A DNA stretch of 64,000 bases, from contig NC_135367.1 in assembly GCF_051622035.1 (NCBI RefSeq), positions 28,846,001-28,910,000 on the forward strand, in the 5' to 3' direction. The notes below the pieces were generated by a model. It saw nothing but the letters and a program-made list of their open reading frames with translations. It was not told where the DNA came from and made no database searches. Below, in pieces: positions 50,301-61,391 of this stretch. The position numbers and the translations under genes are program-made. This DNA is from Arctopsyche grandis. Its lineage: Eukaryota > Arthropoda > Insecta > Trichoptera > Hydropsychidae. Numbering within the stretch: position 1 is the stretch's first letter; the number at the start of each line of letters is the position of its first letter.

Positions 50301-53233
50301 ATAAAAATGATTAAATTCAACAATTCATTTATAAGCGCGCTTTTCAACTTCCTAACTACGTATGTATATTCCGGTTATTATGAAAATGAAATAAGTCATA
50401 TAATATTTCCTTTGAGATAATCGGACTTTTGTGTAAATTTGTTTTAAAAATTATTCTGATACTAAATAAAACTATATTTACATATACATTATGATTATTA
50501 GCCTTATATGTAGATATAATCTTTCCTGTACTGGTGAAATTATACAATTACCTTGTAAAATAATGGTATTTTTGGTACCTTAAATGACTTCAATAATAAC
50601 CCACACAGTTATAAAGAAAATTGTTAGATAAACATTTTTTTGTTAAACGTTCTCTTTTTTTACACACCTCTTTTTGTCCAATGACACTTGGCAACCCTAG
50701 CCTTACTCTAAATCCAGTACATTATAAACTACAATATATCGACGGAGCTATTGTGTTCTATAGAGCTATGTATATGGGGCGTCGCCCAAATTGATTGAAA
50801 ATTTTTCCGTACCAATATCGAGATCGTCGTCATCGGGGTTTAGAGCTAGTGATGAAATAATTTGTTCAGCCTCGTGGTCGTGCTCCCTTTCGAAGTCGTC
50901 CCGTTTCGGCATGTATCCTAACTGGGCGGCTTCTTCGGTAGTCGTCGCCAAAGGCGGTAGCCTCGCCACAGCTTCCGGACCGAGGGGTCCTTCATCTCGA
51001 GCGGGACAAACGGCCGGCTTGATCGGAGGCTCCACGCCGCCCCAAGTCGCCCGACCGATACTGCCCTCCAAGAATCGAGATATATATTCATCTTTGGCTT
51101 CTGTAATACCAAAAAATTAAATAAAAATCACCGTACAAACAAAAATCGATTAAAAAGAATAACAACACACCTTCAGGAGTCCGCGTTTCGATGTGTTTGG
51201 ATATGTCTTCCCAGTTTCCGAACCCGAATTGTTCTATTGCGTCCAACAGGCGGACTTCTTCTTTGGCCGTCCAGCTTCCGCGCCCTTGAAATATGCCCAC
51301 GGCACCGGAATCCTAGAATTTAAGAACGGCCGTCAGATACTTGTAAAAGTAAACGAGAGGTAATTCTCTCTTGTCGATATATTTTCTCACGTACCATTAT
51401 GTAGTATGGATGATCATTCCGGTGGGGGCCGATCTCCGCGCCGGCCGAAAAACACTAAAATAAAAAACAACGTTTATAATAATTGTAAGATTTAATACGA
51501 AAAACAAAAAAAGCTCACAGTGGAAACAAAAATCGGGTTAATTTCGCAACACAACAAGTATTAATAATTCATGTTAATTATTTTAGCGATTCATTTCGGT
51601 TAGAGTTGTTATCAAAACATTACTGTTATACAACAATGTTATTTCTTTTTTTTTTTAGGATTCATCATAGTGGGTTAGAAGGTTGAGTTAGCTTATTAGG
51701 ATGGAATGGATCTGAAAAATTTTTAAACTGTGGCCGAATTGAATCTGTGACATAAACCCTTAACCCCTTGAATGCTGAACAACGCCTATCGGCGTTTTGC
51801 CGACAAGTTCATGTGCCGATATGCGTTGTACATTGAGCATGTATAAAATAAACAAGAATACTACCTGCTAAGCCTTTCCAGGTAGCATTGAAAAAAAATC
51901 CATTGAACACGAGTCGTGTAATCCGCGTCATTCATTTGTCAACGCTTATAAAGTCTCGTTTACACTGGAATTTCTGAATTTATAACCATAGCAGAATTAC
52001 CCGATGGATATCCCTAACTGCCGAGTTGCTATTGGAGCATCAGGTTCATTCGTCTCATTAATAATATTTATTTGTGCGTTCATTTAAGCTTTGAAGGACG
52101 GAACGTCGAGATCGAACGAGTGTCCCGAACTGGGGTAGATTAAGACCCTAGTATTTTTTAATCAAAATGTAGCTTTTTAATCATTTTATACATCAACATA
52201 AAAAAGTTTTTGTGCTATAGCATGTTTTTGACTATTTTTGTATTAAAAAATAACGACAAGCATCGACATGCAAACGCACATAAGCAAGGCCAACAGGCGA
52301 CCGCATGACTCAATAGCCACGCGCCAAAAACGACGAAAATAATAGCTTACGAAAATATAGCCGTCTCTTTCTCTCGCATTGATTCATCGATCAACAAGAA
52401 TACGCAAGCGAACAGTCAAAAATATGACGCTACCGCCTTTAAATCATACTTTGGAAGGTAAAAATGTATTTTTTACAATGTACCCCTATTCTAAATCATA
52501 CAAAATCTATTAAAATAAATGTCTTGTAGTTCATTCCAGGAATACAAGAAACATAGGGTGTATATAGCTTTGAAAACCATATAGTTATTACGAAAAACCA
52601 TAAAAATTGGGACACTTGCATACCCCACTTCGGTGAGGGAGGGTTAATGTTAGAATTTTACCATGTTCTGATTTGTTTCGTTCCAAATACAAATATTTAC
52701 TTGCATTTTGTTTTCAATAAAATTGCGATTCGTACAATTCAGGTTCCGATAGAACGATCAAATAGCTGTCAAACAAAACAGCCGAATAGCGTACGCGAAT
52801 ACGCATCGTAGAGTGGGTGGGGGGTCGGTGTCAAGCGAAAACGAACTTTACGGCCGAGGTGCGTAAGGCGCATATTGGCGAAGCAGGGTGGGCACATGTC
52901 GAGATCGATTTTGACAGGTGTGACCTTGGCCCCGGTTTGTTTACGCGCGCAAGATGGCGGCCACAGCTGATGGGTGGGAGGGGTGGGGTGGAGTGGGGTG
53001 AGGTGGGGAGAGGGGAGGGTAGACGGTACCGGAAGACAGACGTCCATGTCGGGGCAGTCGGCGCAGCGCACGCGCAGCCCGGCCACCTCCTCCTGGCAGT
53101 AGGCGCACCACTGCCGCCCGTACACCTCTGAAACAACAACACACCCGTCAGCTGCTACTCGCCGTTCAGCGTCAGCATTTCAGGAGACACGTGTGTTCGA
53201 GCCGCGAGTCGCCCTTCGAGCCCTACCTGTCAT
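47337..53233 (-). CDS. Ada2b: transcriptional adapter 2B (SAGA/Gcn5 adaptor), two C-terminal frames
   Basis: An adaptor subunit for the Gcn5 acetyltransferase, acting in the nucleus. Exons (plus coordinates, read downward): 53233-53227, 53127-53030, 51454-51395, 51312-51171, 51100-50813, 49781-49628, 49552-49342, 47954 or 47959-47880, 47801-47645, 47549-47337. All phases agree. The first coding exon is only ATGACAG. Residues 1-60 hold the ZZ finger (CAYCQEEV, RCADCPDMDVC), then SANT (GSWTAKEEVRLLDAIEQFG, NWEDISKHIE), then an ADA2 middle region (LKLSQVDIYTRRLRERTRRK, RDYQLVS) and the ADA box-like LSELVRYRRNGI. With the upstream exon-8 acceptor the protein is 469 residues and ends in a conserved-type LLTSNEVELCNSLNLPP ... 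GWINSS; with the downstream one it is 393 residues and ends SPAHF at a stop at 47655-47657. The span ends at the longer form's stop. A hAT element sits in intron 5. Confidence 0.9.
47645..47959 (-). other. Ada2b: dual-frame coding segment of Ada2b exons 8-9
   Basis: The minus-strand sequence at the exon 8 border is TGGTAG/GGTAG/CAG. Splicing after the first TAG (exon from 47959) gives GSSGCTPQQTPSQRDLSPTH ..., a Ser/Thr-rich frame that continues into exon 10. Splicing after the second (exon from 47954, or 47951 after CAG) gives QWMHTPTDAQSTRSQ ... KSKKKRKRRRLKFHKP then Gln-rich sequence and a stop. The basic/Gln-rich frame has more G/C-ending codons, suggesting it is the more constrained one. 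A single-base assembly error is the main alternative. Confidence 0.6.
48578..48985 (-). pseudogene. degenerate coding-like remnant of an unrecognised protein
   Basis: In Ada2b intron 7 the minus strand reads, across several frame changes, YSNLESYQVSDWFGALS, VEGLLYKIFERHQESVCLSM, TPDEIRNCLILLSNVGLYSI and LGKDFQFCAILSMTFNDSME ... RNDKLPK before a stop. The composition is that of a helical globular protein and unlike transposon frames elsewhere. Stops and shifts suggest a processed pseudogene or gene fragment. I do not recognise the parent gene; unspliced exons of an intronic gene are an alternative. Confidence 0.4.
49896..50699 (+). mobile_element. hAT element remnant in an Ada2b intron, exact 8-bp target duplication
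   Basis: Termini TAGGGTTGCCAA are inverted at both ends and GCCTTACT flanks both sides exactly (49888-49895, 50700-50707). At 50088-50262 (+) a frame reads QNANVERIFSMISEQWTKER and NKLKISTVQG, matching the C-terminal dimerisation segment of hAT transposases (NahvERiFS, W...RN). The rest of the transposase is deleted. Confidence 0.85.
51760..51900. mobile_element. possible piggyBac-like terminus in an Ada2b intron
   Basis: TTAACCCCTTGAATGCTGAA resembles TTAA plus CCC-type piggyBac ends, followed by the palindrome AACGCCTATCGGCGTT (51781-51796). A right end for this copy was not identified unless it is the GGGTTAA at 52641-52647. Confidence 0.35.
52084..52647 (+). mobile_element. piggyBac-like non-autonomous element, copy B
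   Basis: About 85-90% similar by eye to copy A at 30372-31026, from TTTGAAGGACGGAA to GGTGAGGGAGGG. TTAA lies at both borders (52084-52087 and 52644-52647), consistent with piggyBac insertion. It lacks the terminal 65-bp duplication of copy A. It sits in Ada2b intron 2. Confidence 0.5.
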
Positions 53234-53659
53234 TGCGGTCGCCGTCGTGTCTTCGTCGCGGGAAGCCCGTCTGCCAACAGCCGACAGCCGACAGCCAATG
53301 GCGGCCGCTAATTGCCGCTCGTCACTCGGCACTCGCCGCTCCTCGCTCGTCGACCGAAGCTTCCCCCACTCCGGCCACTACTGCCGACCGCTGTGAACTC
53401 CGGCTACACCCACACGCCTGTACGCCTGGACGCGTTCGCTTCAATTCGCATTGCTGCCACACCACGCTTCGCAAAAGCTAGACTTACTCCCCGCGCCTAC
53501 CATACGTACAAATGTGTGCAACGCACACGGCAATTCGATTATTAGCAATGGTATAGTCGGGCCAGGTCGCCGCCCTGGCACTTTGATTGATATAAATAGT
53601 GTTTATCGAGTACAATTAAAAAATATTTCAACTAAAATTTTGTATTCCAAATATTTTGG
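53234..53659 (-). promoter_or_regulatory. Ada2b: 5' region of Ada2b (GC-rich)
   Basis: Upstream of the ATG at 53233 the minus strand is GC-rich (CCGACAGCC-type tandem words at 53279-53300) and should hold the 5' UTR and promoter. No TATA box is placed with confidence. The frames seen on the plus strand here are composition artefacts. A P-like element begins at 53668. Confidence 0.4.
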
Positions 53660-54024
53660 GCAGACTCCATAGATGTATAATACATAGATCCGCCCTCACG
53701 GTTTATACTGATCTCCTTTTTGGCGCATGCACACTTTTCTCTCAGTAGGTTAGTAGCTTCTAAGTAGGAAAGGTCGATTGCGGAGATCTTGTCGATAGAT
53801 ATGCGGAGATCTTGTAGGAATCTCGTCATCGAAACATTCGAACATATTCCACAACAACAAAACACATTCCTCGCAGAACTCGCATACGTAAACAACACGT
53901 GCACTTCTTGGAATCAATCGCCAAACGTTCTAGTAAGTTCCACCCCTACAAGTCGAGTGGAACAAAACCGGTCGAAGAACACCTGCAGCCATTAAACTAC
54001 ATCGAGCGGAACGGTGCCAATCGT

Positions 54025-54600
54025 TGTAGCAAATTCCACCCCAATTGACAAAAACACATTCCTCGCACACGCATAAACACCAGCTGCAACGAGTCACGTG
54101 ATGCCCAAAAACAATATAAAAGGAGGTCCACTCACAACAACAACCACAAAACAACCACAGTCGACCCAAAGCAGCAAGCGTCGACACACAGCAGCAGACC
54201 AGTCGACACACAGCAGCAGACCAGAGACCTTCTGAACATAGCCGAACGCCGAGCCAGCAACACACTGCCGCATCCAGAGACCTTCTGAACATAGCCGAAC
54301 GCCGAGCCAGCAACACTCTACCGCATCCAGAGACCTTCTGAACATAGCCGAATGCCGAGCCAGCAACACACTGCCATATCCAGAGACATCTGAACATAGC
54401 CGGATCCAGAGCAACGACACATTGCAGATCCAGCGGCCCGCACGACACCAAGTCAATAGCCAATAGCCGCTTCAAGAAAACTTCCCCAAATATTCTAATA
54501 CACTTGTACAATATTTAGGCAAACAATAAAACAACTTAAAACAAGCACAACAGTGTTTCGTTAGGCTGGGATACGGTCAACACTACCTACCCCGCCTACA
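54025..54600 (+). mobile_element. LTR-like insert within the P-like element
   Basis: It begins TGTAGC and ends CTACA, has a TATA-like ACAATATAAAAGG near 54113 and AATAAA near 54526. Flanks (ATCGT / ATCTC) do not form a clean duplication. A partly similar 180-bp stretch precedes it (ACACATTCCTCGCA occurs twice), so local duplication complicates the picture. Confidence 0.35.
54224..54425 (+). repeat. 53-bp minisatellite, about 3.8 copies
   Basis: Units beginning GAGACCTTCTGAACATAGCC start at 54224, 54277, 54330 and 54383, exactly 53 bp apart, with few mismatches. A 22-bp CGACACACAGCAGCAGACCA unit is doubled just upstream. The 193-residue minus-strand frame here is a by-product. Confidence 0.9.
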
Positions 54601-54626
54601 ATCTCTTCATTTTTTCGTCACTAACT

Positions 54627-54751
54627 GAGGAGTGCGGGTGGTTTAACTAGCGGGGGGAAGTGAAAAAAACGCCGACCGCTGCGTCGTAGAGAAAAAACTT
54701 TTTTCCCAAAAACCCAACTTCCCCCCGCTAGTTAAACCCCCCGCACCCCTC
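54627..54751. repeat. 35-bp-arm inverted repeat at the P-like element's right end
   Basis: GAGGAGTGCGGGTGGTTTAA... at 54627-54661 mirrors 54717-54751 with about two mismatches, enclosing 55 bp. Half of it is shared with the first P-like copy (GCTAGTTAAACC near 44253). Confidence 0.85.
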
Positions 54752-54828
54752 AATTAGTGGCGACAAGATCTCCAATGAAATTTGTATGTAATGCCATATC
54801 TAGTCTATTCTAGATCTATGGCAGACTC

Positions 54829-55655
54829 TCGTTCTAACACTCGATGGCCACAATCGAATAGTAATCTGAGCATATTCAAAACTTAAAGGACGTTTAATGA
54901 ATTTTTTGCCTGTTTTTATGTGGATCAAATTACAATGTAACGTCAATACTGCGTATACTTCAGTTTTAGTCATCTAATTTGTTTTTACCGAAGTACAATT
55001 AAGTAACTTCTGTATTTCAACGATTACTCCATAATACGTATTTTCCACCTCTGCAAAATGAGTTATAGATCGTTGCAAGAGAAGTTTAGTTTTGGGTGTG
55101 CGCTTTCGTAATTTTATAAACTTTTGAAAAATCCTATACTATAATTCTCATTCAAACAACGTACATTCCTGACGCGAACCCATATTAATTATAACATTGC
55201 AAGGATAATTTATAAAAAAAATAATTCCATTTAATACAATTACTGACAATTAAATGTAAGAGAAATATCGAAATCAATTATAGAGTTCACCATTACAACC
55301 CTCAAGTTTTTGGGCCCCAACGACTACCTAGACTACACGCATCGACTATTTCTAATGAGATTTGTTCTCACTAAACATTGATTTTATCTTTACCTATATT
55401 ACATAGGTTTTAAAAGTTCATTCCTTTCTCTCATTTCTGAAGCGGTTTAATAACAATATATAAATAAATATTCCCCTCTATTCTAGTCTAATTTGAATTT
55501 TATTTGTTTGATAGAAAAGTGTGGCAGGCAGTATTGAAACGTCACTGAACTTTGTTGAGGTTAGGGTACCGTTATGTTGTGACGTTTGCCCGTGCAGAAT
55601 TCCTCGTCTTAAATTGTTAGAAATCATCAATAAAAACTCGTAATAAAATCACAAA
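54829..55655. other. upstream region of POMT2
   Basis: A+T-rich DNA leading to the ATG at 55656 (context ACAAAATGA). It should contain the promoter and 5' UTR. A GC-richer patch (AGGGTACCGTTATG) lies near 55563. No TATA box is assigned. Confidence 0.4.
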
Positions 55656-58600
55656 ATGACACAGACTAAACATAAAAAGCCTTCAGAACCCCCAAAGGAT
55701 TCCGATACGTGAGTTAAACTAATCCAATATCTTAAAATTTCTATTTTGAAAGTTCATCATTCATACGAAATACAAGTTTTGTTCTAGATTTAAATTGACT
55801 AAATTATATATGTATGCTCTTTGTCAATCCTTCAAATAGAAGACATATTTTTATTGAAGTGTAATAAATTCTTTTTAAATGCGTCCATCAAACTTTCTCT
55901 TTTTGATTTCAGAATATGGTGGGTAGTATTTGCCGGTGTTTTATTGGCAACAACTGCTACTCGATTTTACAATGTCACTTTACCTGATCATGTTTGGTAT
56001 ATACATATTTAAATATTCAATTAAAGTATACTATTTAATTTAAATATTTAATAATTGATTATTTTGTTCATAGTTGGGATGAAACTCATTTCGGCAAAAT
56101 GGCAAGTTGGTACATCAACAGAACTTTTTTTTTTGACGTGCATCCGCCACTCGGAAAAGTACGTTAAACAAAACATTAACTATCAATTTCTAAATAAACT
56201 GGATTATGAATTTTTGGTTTGTTTTTACAGATGCTAATTGCTCTATCGGGAAAACTTACCGGCTATAATGGAACATTTCCTTTCGATAAACCGGGTGATA
56301 AATTCGAAGGTGCAAAGTACGAAGGAATGCGAATAGTAAATTTTTCTCATTCTCATTTTAATAATATAGTTTTAATATATAAATATTATATTACATTTGT
56401 TGTAATTTTCAGTTTTGCACTGCATTGGGTGCTCTAATTGTACCATTCACATTTTTAACTTCATGGGAATTGACGAAATCATTGATTTCGTCTACCCTTG
56501 GAACTCTCTTCATATTGTGTGGTAATTGTATACATAATTTTTATCTAATTTTTATTTCTCTAGATATATCAAATATTTTAATACGATTTCTTTTTAGATG
56601 TTGGATTTTTAACACTGAACAGATACATATTATTAGATCCGATTTTACTATTTTTCATGTCTGGCTCTATGCTTGGAATGGTTAAGGTATATTACATTCA
56701 ATTCTTTAATATATGTACATTTTCAATTTGCTTAGAAACTTTTTCTTTTATGTTATATAAAAAAAGGTGACATCATATACGGAACGTAGAGAAAATCCAT
56801 TTTCGCCCAAATTCATATTTTGGCAAATGTTCCTCGGCTCAATGCTATCATGTACAATGTCTGTTAAATTTGTTGGACTCTTCATGGTACTCTTAGCTGG
56901 CTTGCGAACTATAGTCGACTTATGGGACATTTTAGGAGATTTGAAAAAACCTGTAACCGAAACTATAAAACATCTTTTGATCAGATGCATGACGTTAATT
57001 ATATGGCCTATATTACTTTACATTGCATTTTTTTGGATACATTTAACAGTCTTGAATAGAAGGTAATTCTTTCGGTGCTACTTTAGTATGCGGTCTACCT
57101 TTGAATCGCAGTCGACTATTTTTTTTATTTGTATCGTAGCAACAACGTAGTGTTTATTACAATTTTTGTTTTTTTTTCTGCCGCCCCATAATGTTGTTGA
57201 AGCATTTCTATCAAAATATCGTCAGCAGATAAATATCTCTTAACCAAATCTTAAATGAATAGGGCCAATCTTAACTTAACCTATCCTAACCCTTAAATAA
57301 ATAGGTGTTGGCTGCTAAGATATGTTTTTTTTTTTGTGAAAATATTGATGAAACCAACACCTATTTATTTAAGGGTCAGAATAGGTTAGGTTAGGTTAGT
57401 TAAGTTAAGGTTGGCCCTATTAATTTAAGATTAGGTTGTTAGGGTCGGTGTATTATTCAGTCTCAGTGTCACACGCGAGAACTGAGACAGTGACACCGTA
57501 TATTAAAGTAAAAACGTGAAGGTAGATCGCATACTAAAGTAGATATGTGAAGGTAGACCGCATACTAAAGTAGCACCAATATTTCATTAGTATTTTAATC
57601 TGTATACTTGCATCAATAGATACAGTTTTTTTTTTTATGAATTCACTATATAAATATTTATTTATCCGCATATACATAATAATGTTCAGTGGAAACGGTG
57701 ATGGATTTTACTCATCGGGCTTTCAATCTCAACTGATCGGAAACTCTCTGCATAATGCATCACTACCAAGACACGTAGCATACGGGGCTGTCATTACACT
57801 GAAGAATCACAAAACTGGCGGTGGATATCTTCACTCTCATCATCATTTATATCCGGAAAATGTCGGCGCAAGACAGCAACAGGTATCATTTGAAACAGAT
57901 TCATAAATAACCATACGAGAATACAGAATACTAAATACTTTCATTGAATAGATTACGACGTACACTCACAAAGATGAAAATAATAAATGGATAGTTAAAC
58001 CTTATAATAAAGAAAAGGTTGACGGAATCGTCTTATTGAGACACGGAGATCTTGTAAGATTAGAACACAAACCAACCGGCCGTAATTTACATTCTCATCG
58101 GGAGCCGGCACCACTTACAAAAAAGCATCTGCAAGTTACTGGATACGGAGAAGTATAGTTTTCTTTTATTATTCATAAGGTATATCTCTTGTAAGAAGCT
58201 TTATATTTTTATTTCAATTTGTAGAAAGGCATTGGCGATGCTAATGACGTATGGCGTGTTCAAATCATTGGCGGACAAGACGGTGATGAGGTATTAACAG
58301 TTACGAGTAGATTCCGATTCGTACATTATCTTCAAGCTTGCACTCTGACGTCTGCTGGTCGACAGTTGCCTCGATGGGCTTACGAACAGCAAGAAGTATC
58401 TTGCAATCCCAATTTGAGAGACAAAAATGCGCTGTGGAACGTCGAGGACAATGAATTTGACGGATGTTAGTCTATACACGTACTATTATTATTGGTATTA
58501 GTGAAATGATTTGTAAAATGTACGTGTGAATTTTTATTTAGTACCCAAGGTGAACTTTGAAGTGTATGCGCCGTCTTTCTTAGAAAGATTTTTGGAATCG

Positions 58601-59426
58601 CATGCGGTTATGTTCCAAGGAAACGCTGGGCTCAAACCCAAAGAAGGAGAAGTCACATCGCAGCCGTGGCAATGGCCTTTAAATTACAAAGTGTGTGTAA
58701 TGTATTCGTCTGTTATATTCAATTATTTACTTGATATGTTAACGCGTTTGTTATTTTCAACAGGGACAATTCTTCTCTGGAAGTACTCATAGAATATATT
58801 TACTCGGTAATCCGATCATATGGTGGATGAATTTAGCTTTCCTCGGTTTGTTTTTTATCATTTTCGTCGTGAATGCAATCCGAACTCAGAGAGGATACTT
58901 GGATGATGTAGATATAAAAAGTATGATAGTTTTTTTTAATATTTCGAATATAATAAAAACAGTGTTTTATATATAAAATGTATCTTTAGGCAAGCAGATT
59001 GTATTGCTGAATGCAGCTATTTGGCTCAGCGTAGGATGGATGTTACATTACGTTCCATTTTGGGCTATGGGAAGGGTTTTGTACTTTCATCACTATTTTC
59101 CAGCTCTCGTATTCAGTTCAATGCTGACAGGTTTGCTTTTAATATAATTACATATGTTGATATGAACAATTTTCATTGGTTTATAATGCATTTTTTTATT
59201 TTTTTTAGGTGTATTGATTGATTATCTTTTGTGCAGTTTGCACAACTATCTAAACGATGAATTAAGGAAGACGCTATATCAATTCGTACTCGGTGTTATA
59301 ACCTCGACTATAATCTACAGTTTTTATATATTCGCACCTCTTGCCTACGGAATGGACGGTCCAATGGGCAGCGAGACCAATTCGACGATGCACACATTAA
59401 AATGGCTCGATTCTTGGGAGTTTTAA
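55656..59426 (+). CDS. POMT2: protein O-mannosyltransferase 2
   Basis: An ER membrane enzyme that, with POMT1, transfers mannose from dolichol-phosphate mannose to Ser/Thr (Drosophila twisted). Exons join in phase: 55656-55708, 55913-55996, 56074-56158, 56231-56335, 56413-56521, 56598-56686, 56767-57062, 57690-57882, 57952-58152, 58225-58465, 58542-58690, 58764-58920, 58990-59130, 59209-59426; total 706 residues (human about 750). Residues about 20-270 form the membrane-embedded catalytic part with the [10 protein letters not shown] acidic pair (D48, E49) and [14 protein letters not shown]. Residues about 275-480 are the lumenal MIR region ([39 protein letters not shown]). The rest is multi-spanning, ending [10 protein letters not shown], the family's usual last residues. 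Intron 7 is enlarged by nested inverted-repeat elements. Confidence 0.95.
57074..57577. mobile_element. TIR element in POMT2 intron 7 with perfect 28-bp ends
   Basis: GGTGCTACTTTAGTATGCGG... at 57074-57101 is exactly inverted at 57550-57577; part of the right TIR is repeated once more just inside (GTAGATCGCATACTAAAG near 57523). Flanks ATTCTTTC / AATATTTC agree at 6 of 8. The centre holds a separate foldback. Confidence 0.7.
57242..57437. mobile_element. foldback element nested in the intron 7 TIR element
   Basis: Arms of about 70-80 bp (left AACCAAATCTTAAATGAATA ..., right ... GATTAGGTT) pair around a T-rich loop at about 57313-57354. TTAGGTTAGG-type words are amplified in the right arm. 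No coding. Confidence 0.7.
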
Positions 59427-60607
59427 CGATTTGCGATTCGTTAAGTTATATGCTATTTATTTGGATTCGGATTGCAATTTTTAGCCGTCAAAAATCAATT
59501 TAATTATAGGTATTTACGTAAATGCAAATCTTTATGTACATATTTGTCCACATTTTACATGATCTTTGATACGTATTACATATCATATCATTAAGATAGA
59601 TGTTATGTCTGAATGCTTACAATTACGATGAGAATTATTTATGTATTTATACTCGTATGTTAAATTTGATAAATATTTGTTGTCAATAATTATTTATAAT
59701 TGACCTTTATATATATGACTTATGAATGTGCCTATATTAAAATAGTAATATATTTAAATATTATGTTGTTAAATTATTAATGATTTTTATATGTGTACTT
59801 ATTAATTTTAAGATATTGATTCCGTCCACATAAAGACTGTAATTTTGTATATCTTTTTTAATATAAAATATTGAATTTAATCGTATCTTTATTTATGTGC
59901 ATGTAAAAACCTGTGGCTTGCATTCGTCACAGACATTCTTTGTTTATTTCACTGCTTATCCCACTCGTATGCATGGGTAATTTTCCAATTTATCCACCAT
60001 CCCACCGGACAATGGAGATCTGACATAATTGAACGAGTTCAGCGTACCGGTTCATTTGTGCGCAACGCATTCTATTTTTTGGCGTTAAAGTGTTAACAGT
60101 GGCTAGTTAACATTATCTCGCTTTACACTACGTTGCTGACCATGAGGGTCAAATTGCAAATTTTTTCTATTGTCCATATCGTATTCCGTTTTTCCATTAT
60201 TGATTCGACACTGTGTGCGTTGATACATAATTGAAATTCTACATATAATATTAGTAAGTTATTATTATTTTTTATTATATTTATGTTTACATGCTTCATT
60301 AAAAATATGTAAACCCACAATTTTGTTTTTGGAAATGCTATGAGTATGTAAATTCATTTTACAGTAATCAATGACTTGTTAACCTATTGATAAACCTGAT
60401 TCACTATCTTTGTTTTGAACTATTATATGCAAATAACTTCAAAATACATACACTTCACAAAATCATTTGTTTTAATTATAGTTTTATCATCAAAGTTGAG
60501 GCCACTCAAATTTTTCTAACTGAGAAATAATTTCTTTTCTATATTTGCAACTTATATTTTTAATTTTTTCTGAAAATTCCATAGTATTATTAATGCTACC
60601 AATTACA
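59427..60607. other. POMT2 3' flank with a LINE scrap
   Basis: Mostly A+T-rich, including the POMT2 3' UTR. At about 59960-60095 (+) a frame reads YAWVIFQFIHHPTGQWRSDI and IERVQRTGSFVRNAF, resembling the IERVQRRF region after LINE reverse transcriptases. Nothing else recognised. Confidence 0.45.
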
Positions 60608-60615
60608 TATATGTA

Positions 60616-60970
60616 CAGGGCCGCCGAGAGGAATCCCGGACCCGCGAAAAATAATTCCATACCCTATGACAAACCAAAAAAAATCTCAGATATATTTTTA
60701 ATATGCGTAGTAAAAATCTATATGTTAAAATGGTATTTTTTTAAATAATCGAATAAGAAAGTATGATATAGCAAGTACGATTTCACATGGACACAAAGAA
60801 TGCGCGGATTAAAAAATAATAAACATTTAGCATTAAATAAGTATTTGTATTTTTATATAGAATAATATAAAATATCAATATCGATCAGTCGAACGTCCCA
60901 ACACGGGGCCCTTTAAGTAGTCCGGGTCCTGGAACTTTAACCCCAACTTCCCCCCCTCTCGGCCGCCCTG
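60616..60970. mobile_element. hAT-like MITE with exact 8-bp target duplication
   Basis: Termini CAGGGCCGCCGAGAGG and inverted CAGGGCGGCCGAGAGG bound 355 bp. TATATGTA at 60608-60615 recurs exactly at 60971-60978. GC-rich ends, A+T-rich centre, no transposase. Confidence 0.85.
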
Positions 60971-60978
60971 TATATGTA

Positions 60979-61391
60979 CATATTATTTGTTTTAACAATG
61001 GAATGCAAACAATGAACACAGCCAACAATAGAGGTGGTCATGTGTAGGTATACATACATATCTACGTTTGTATGTATCAATCAATACAGTCTCTTATAAA
61101 ATTTAAAGAAGAAGAGTAGGCGATAAATTGATGAAAAGCACTATTAAATAGATTAATTTCTATATTCACAAGAAAATTTCAATGATAAATCAAAAAGGTG
61201 AATGAACGAGAAGTACAGATAAATCTCAAAGCGCATATTTATCTACATATTTATGTATATAAAAACGAATGCAAGTCAGTGGGTCCACAGTTTTTAGCGA
61301 ATGATCACCAAATTTGGTATACTAACTTAAGGTAAACGATTTTTAAAAAGATTCGGAGCCCTTTATAAAGGGTTCTAAATTGTGTTTAGAC
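60979..61391. other. intergenic DNA, possible Helitron-like 5' segment
   Basis: AACGAATGCAAGTCAGTGGG followed by GAATGATCACCAAATTTGGT near 61265-61320 resembles internal segments of insect Helitrons, without a terminal match. Otherwise nothing seen. Confidence 0.3.

Larger units (their letters stand above)
53668..54820. mobile_element. second P-superfamily-like element with exact 8-bp target duplication
   Basis: Inverted termini CATAGAT.TA.AATA match those of 43555-44345, and both ends share longer internal sequence with that copy (left TGCACAC.. TCTCTCAGTAG..., right GCTAGTTAAACC and CGACAAGATCTCCAA). GCAGACTC at 53660-53667 recurs exactly at 54821-54828. The centre is unrelated to copy 1 and contains an LTR-like insert, a 53-bp minisatellite and a hairpin. 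It lies between the divergent Ada2b and POMT2 genes. Confidence 0.75.

Noticed and set aside
52817-53545. Plus-strand frames of 70-104 residues
   Set aside because: Shadows of the Ada2b ZZ exon and of the GC-rich 5' region.
53930-54511. 193-residue and 120-residue minus-strand frames
   Set aside because: They read through the 53-bp minisatellite; the repeated peptide mirrors the DNA repeat.
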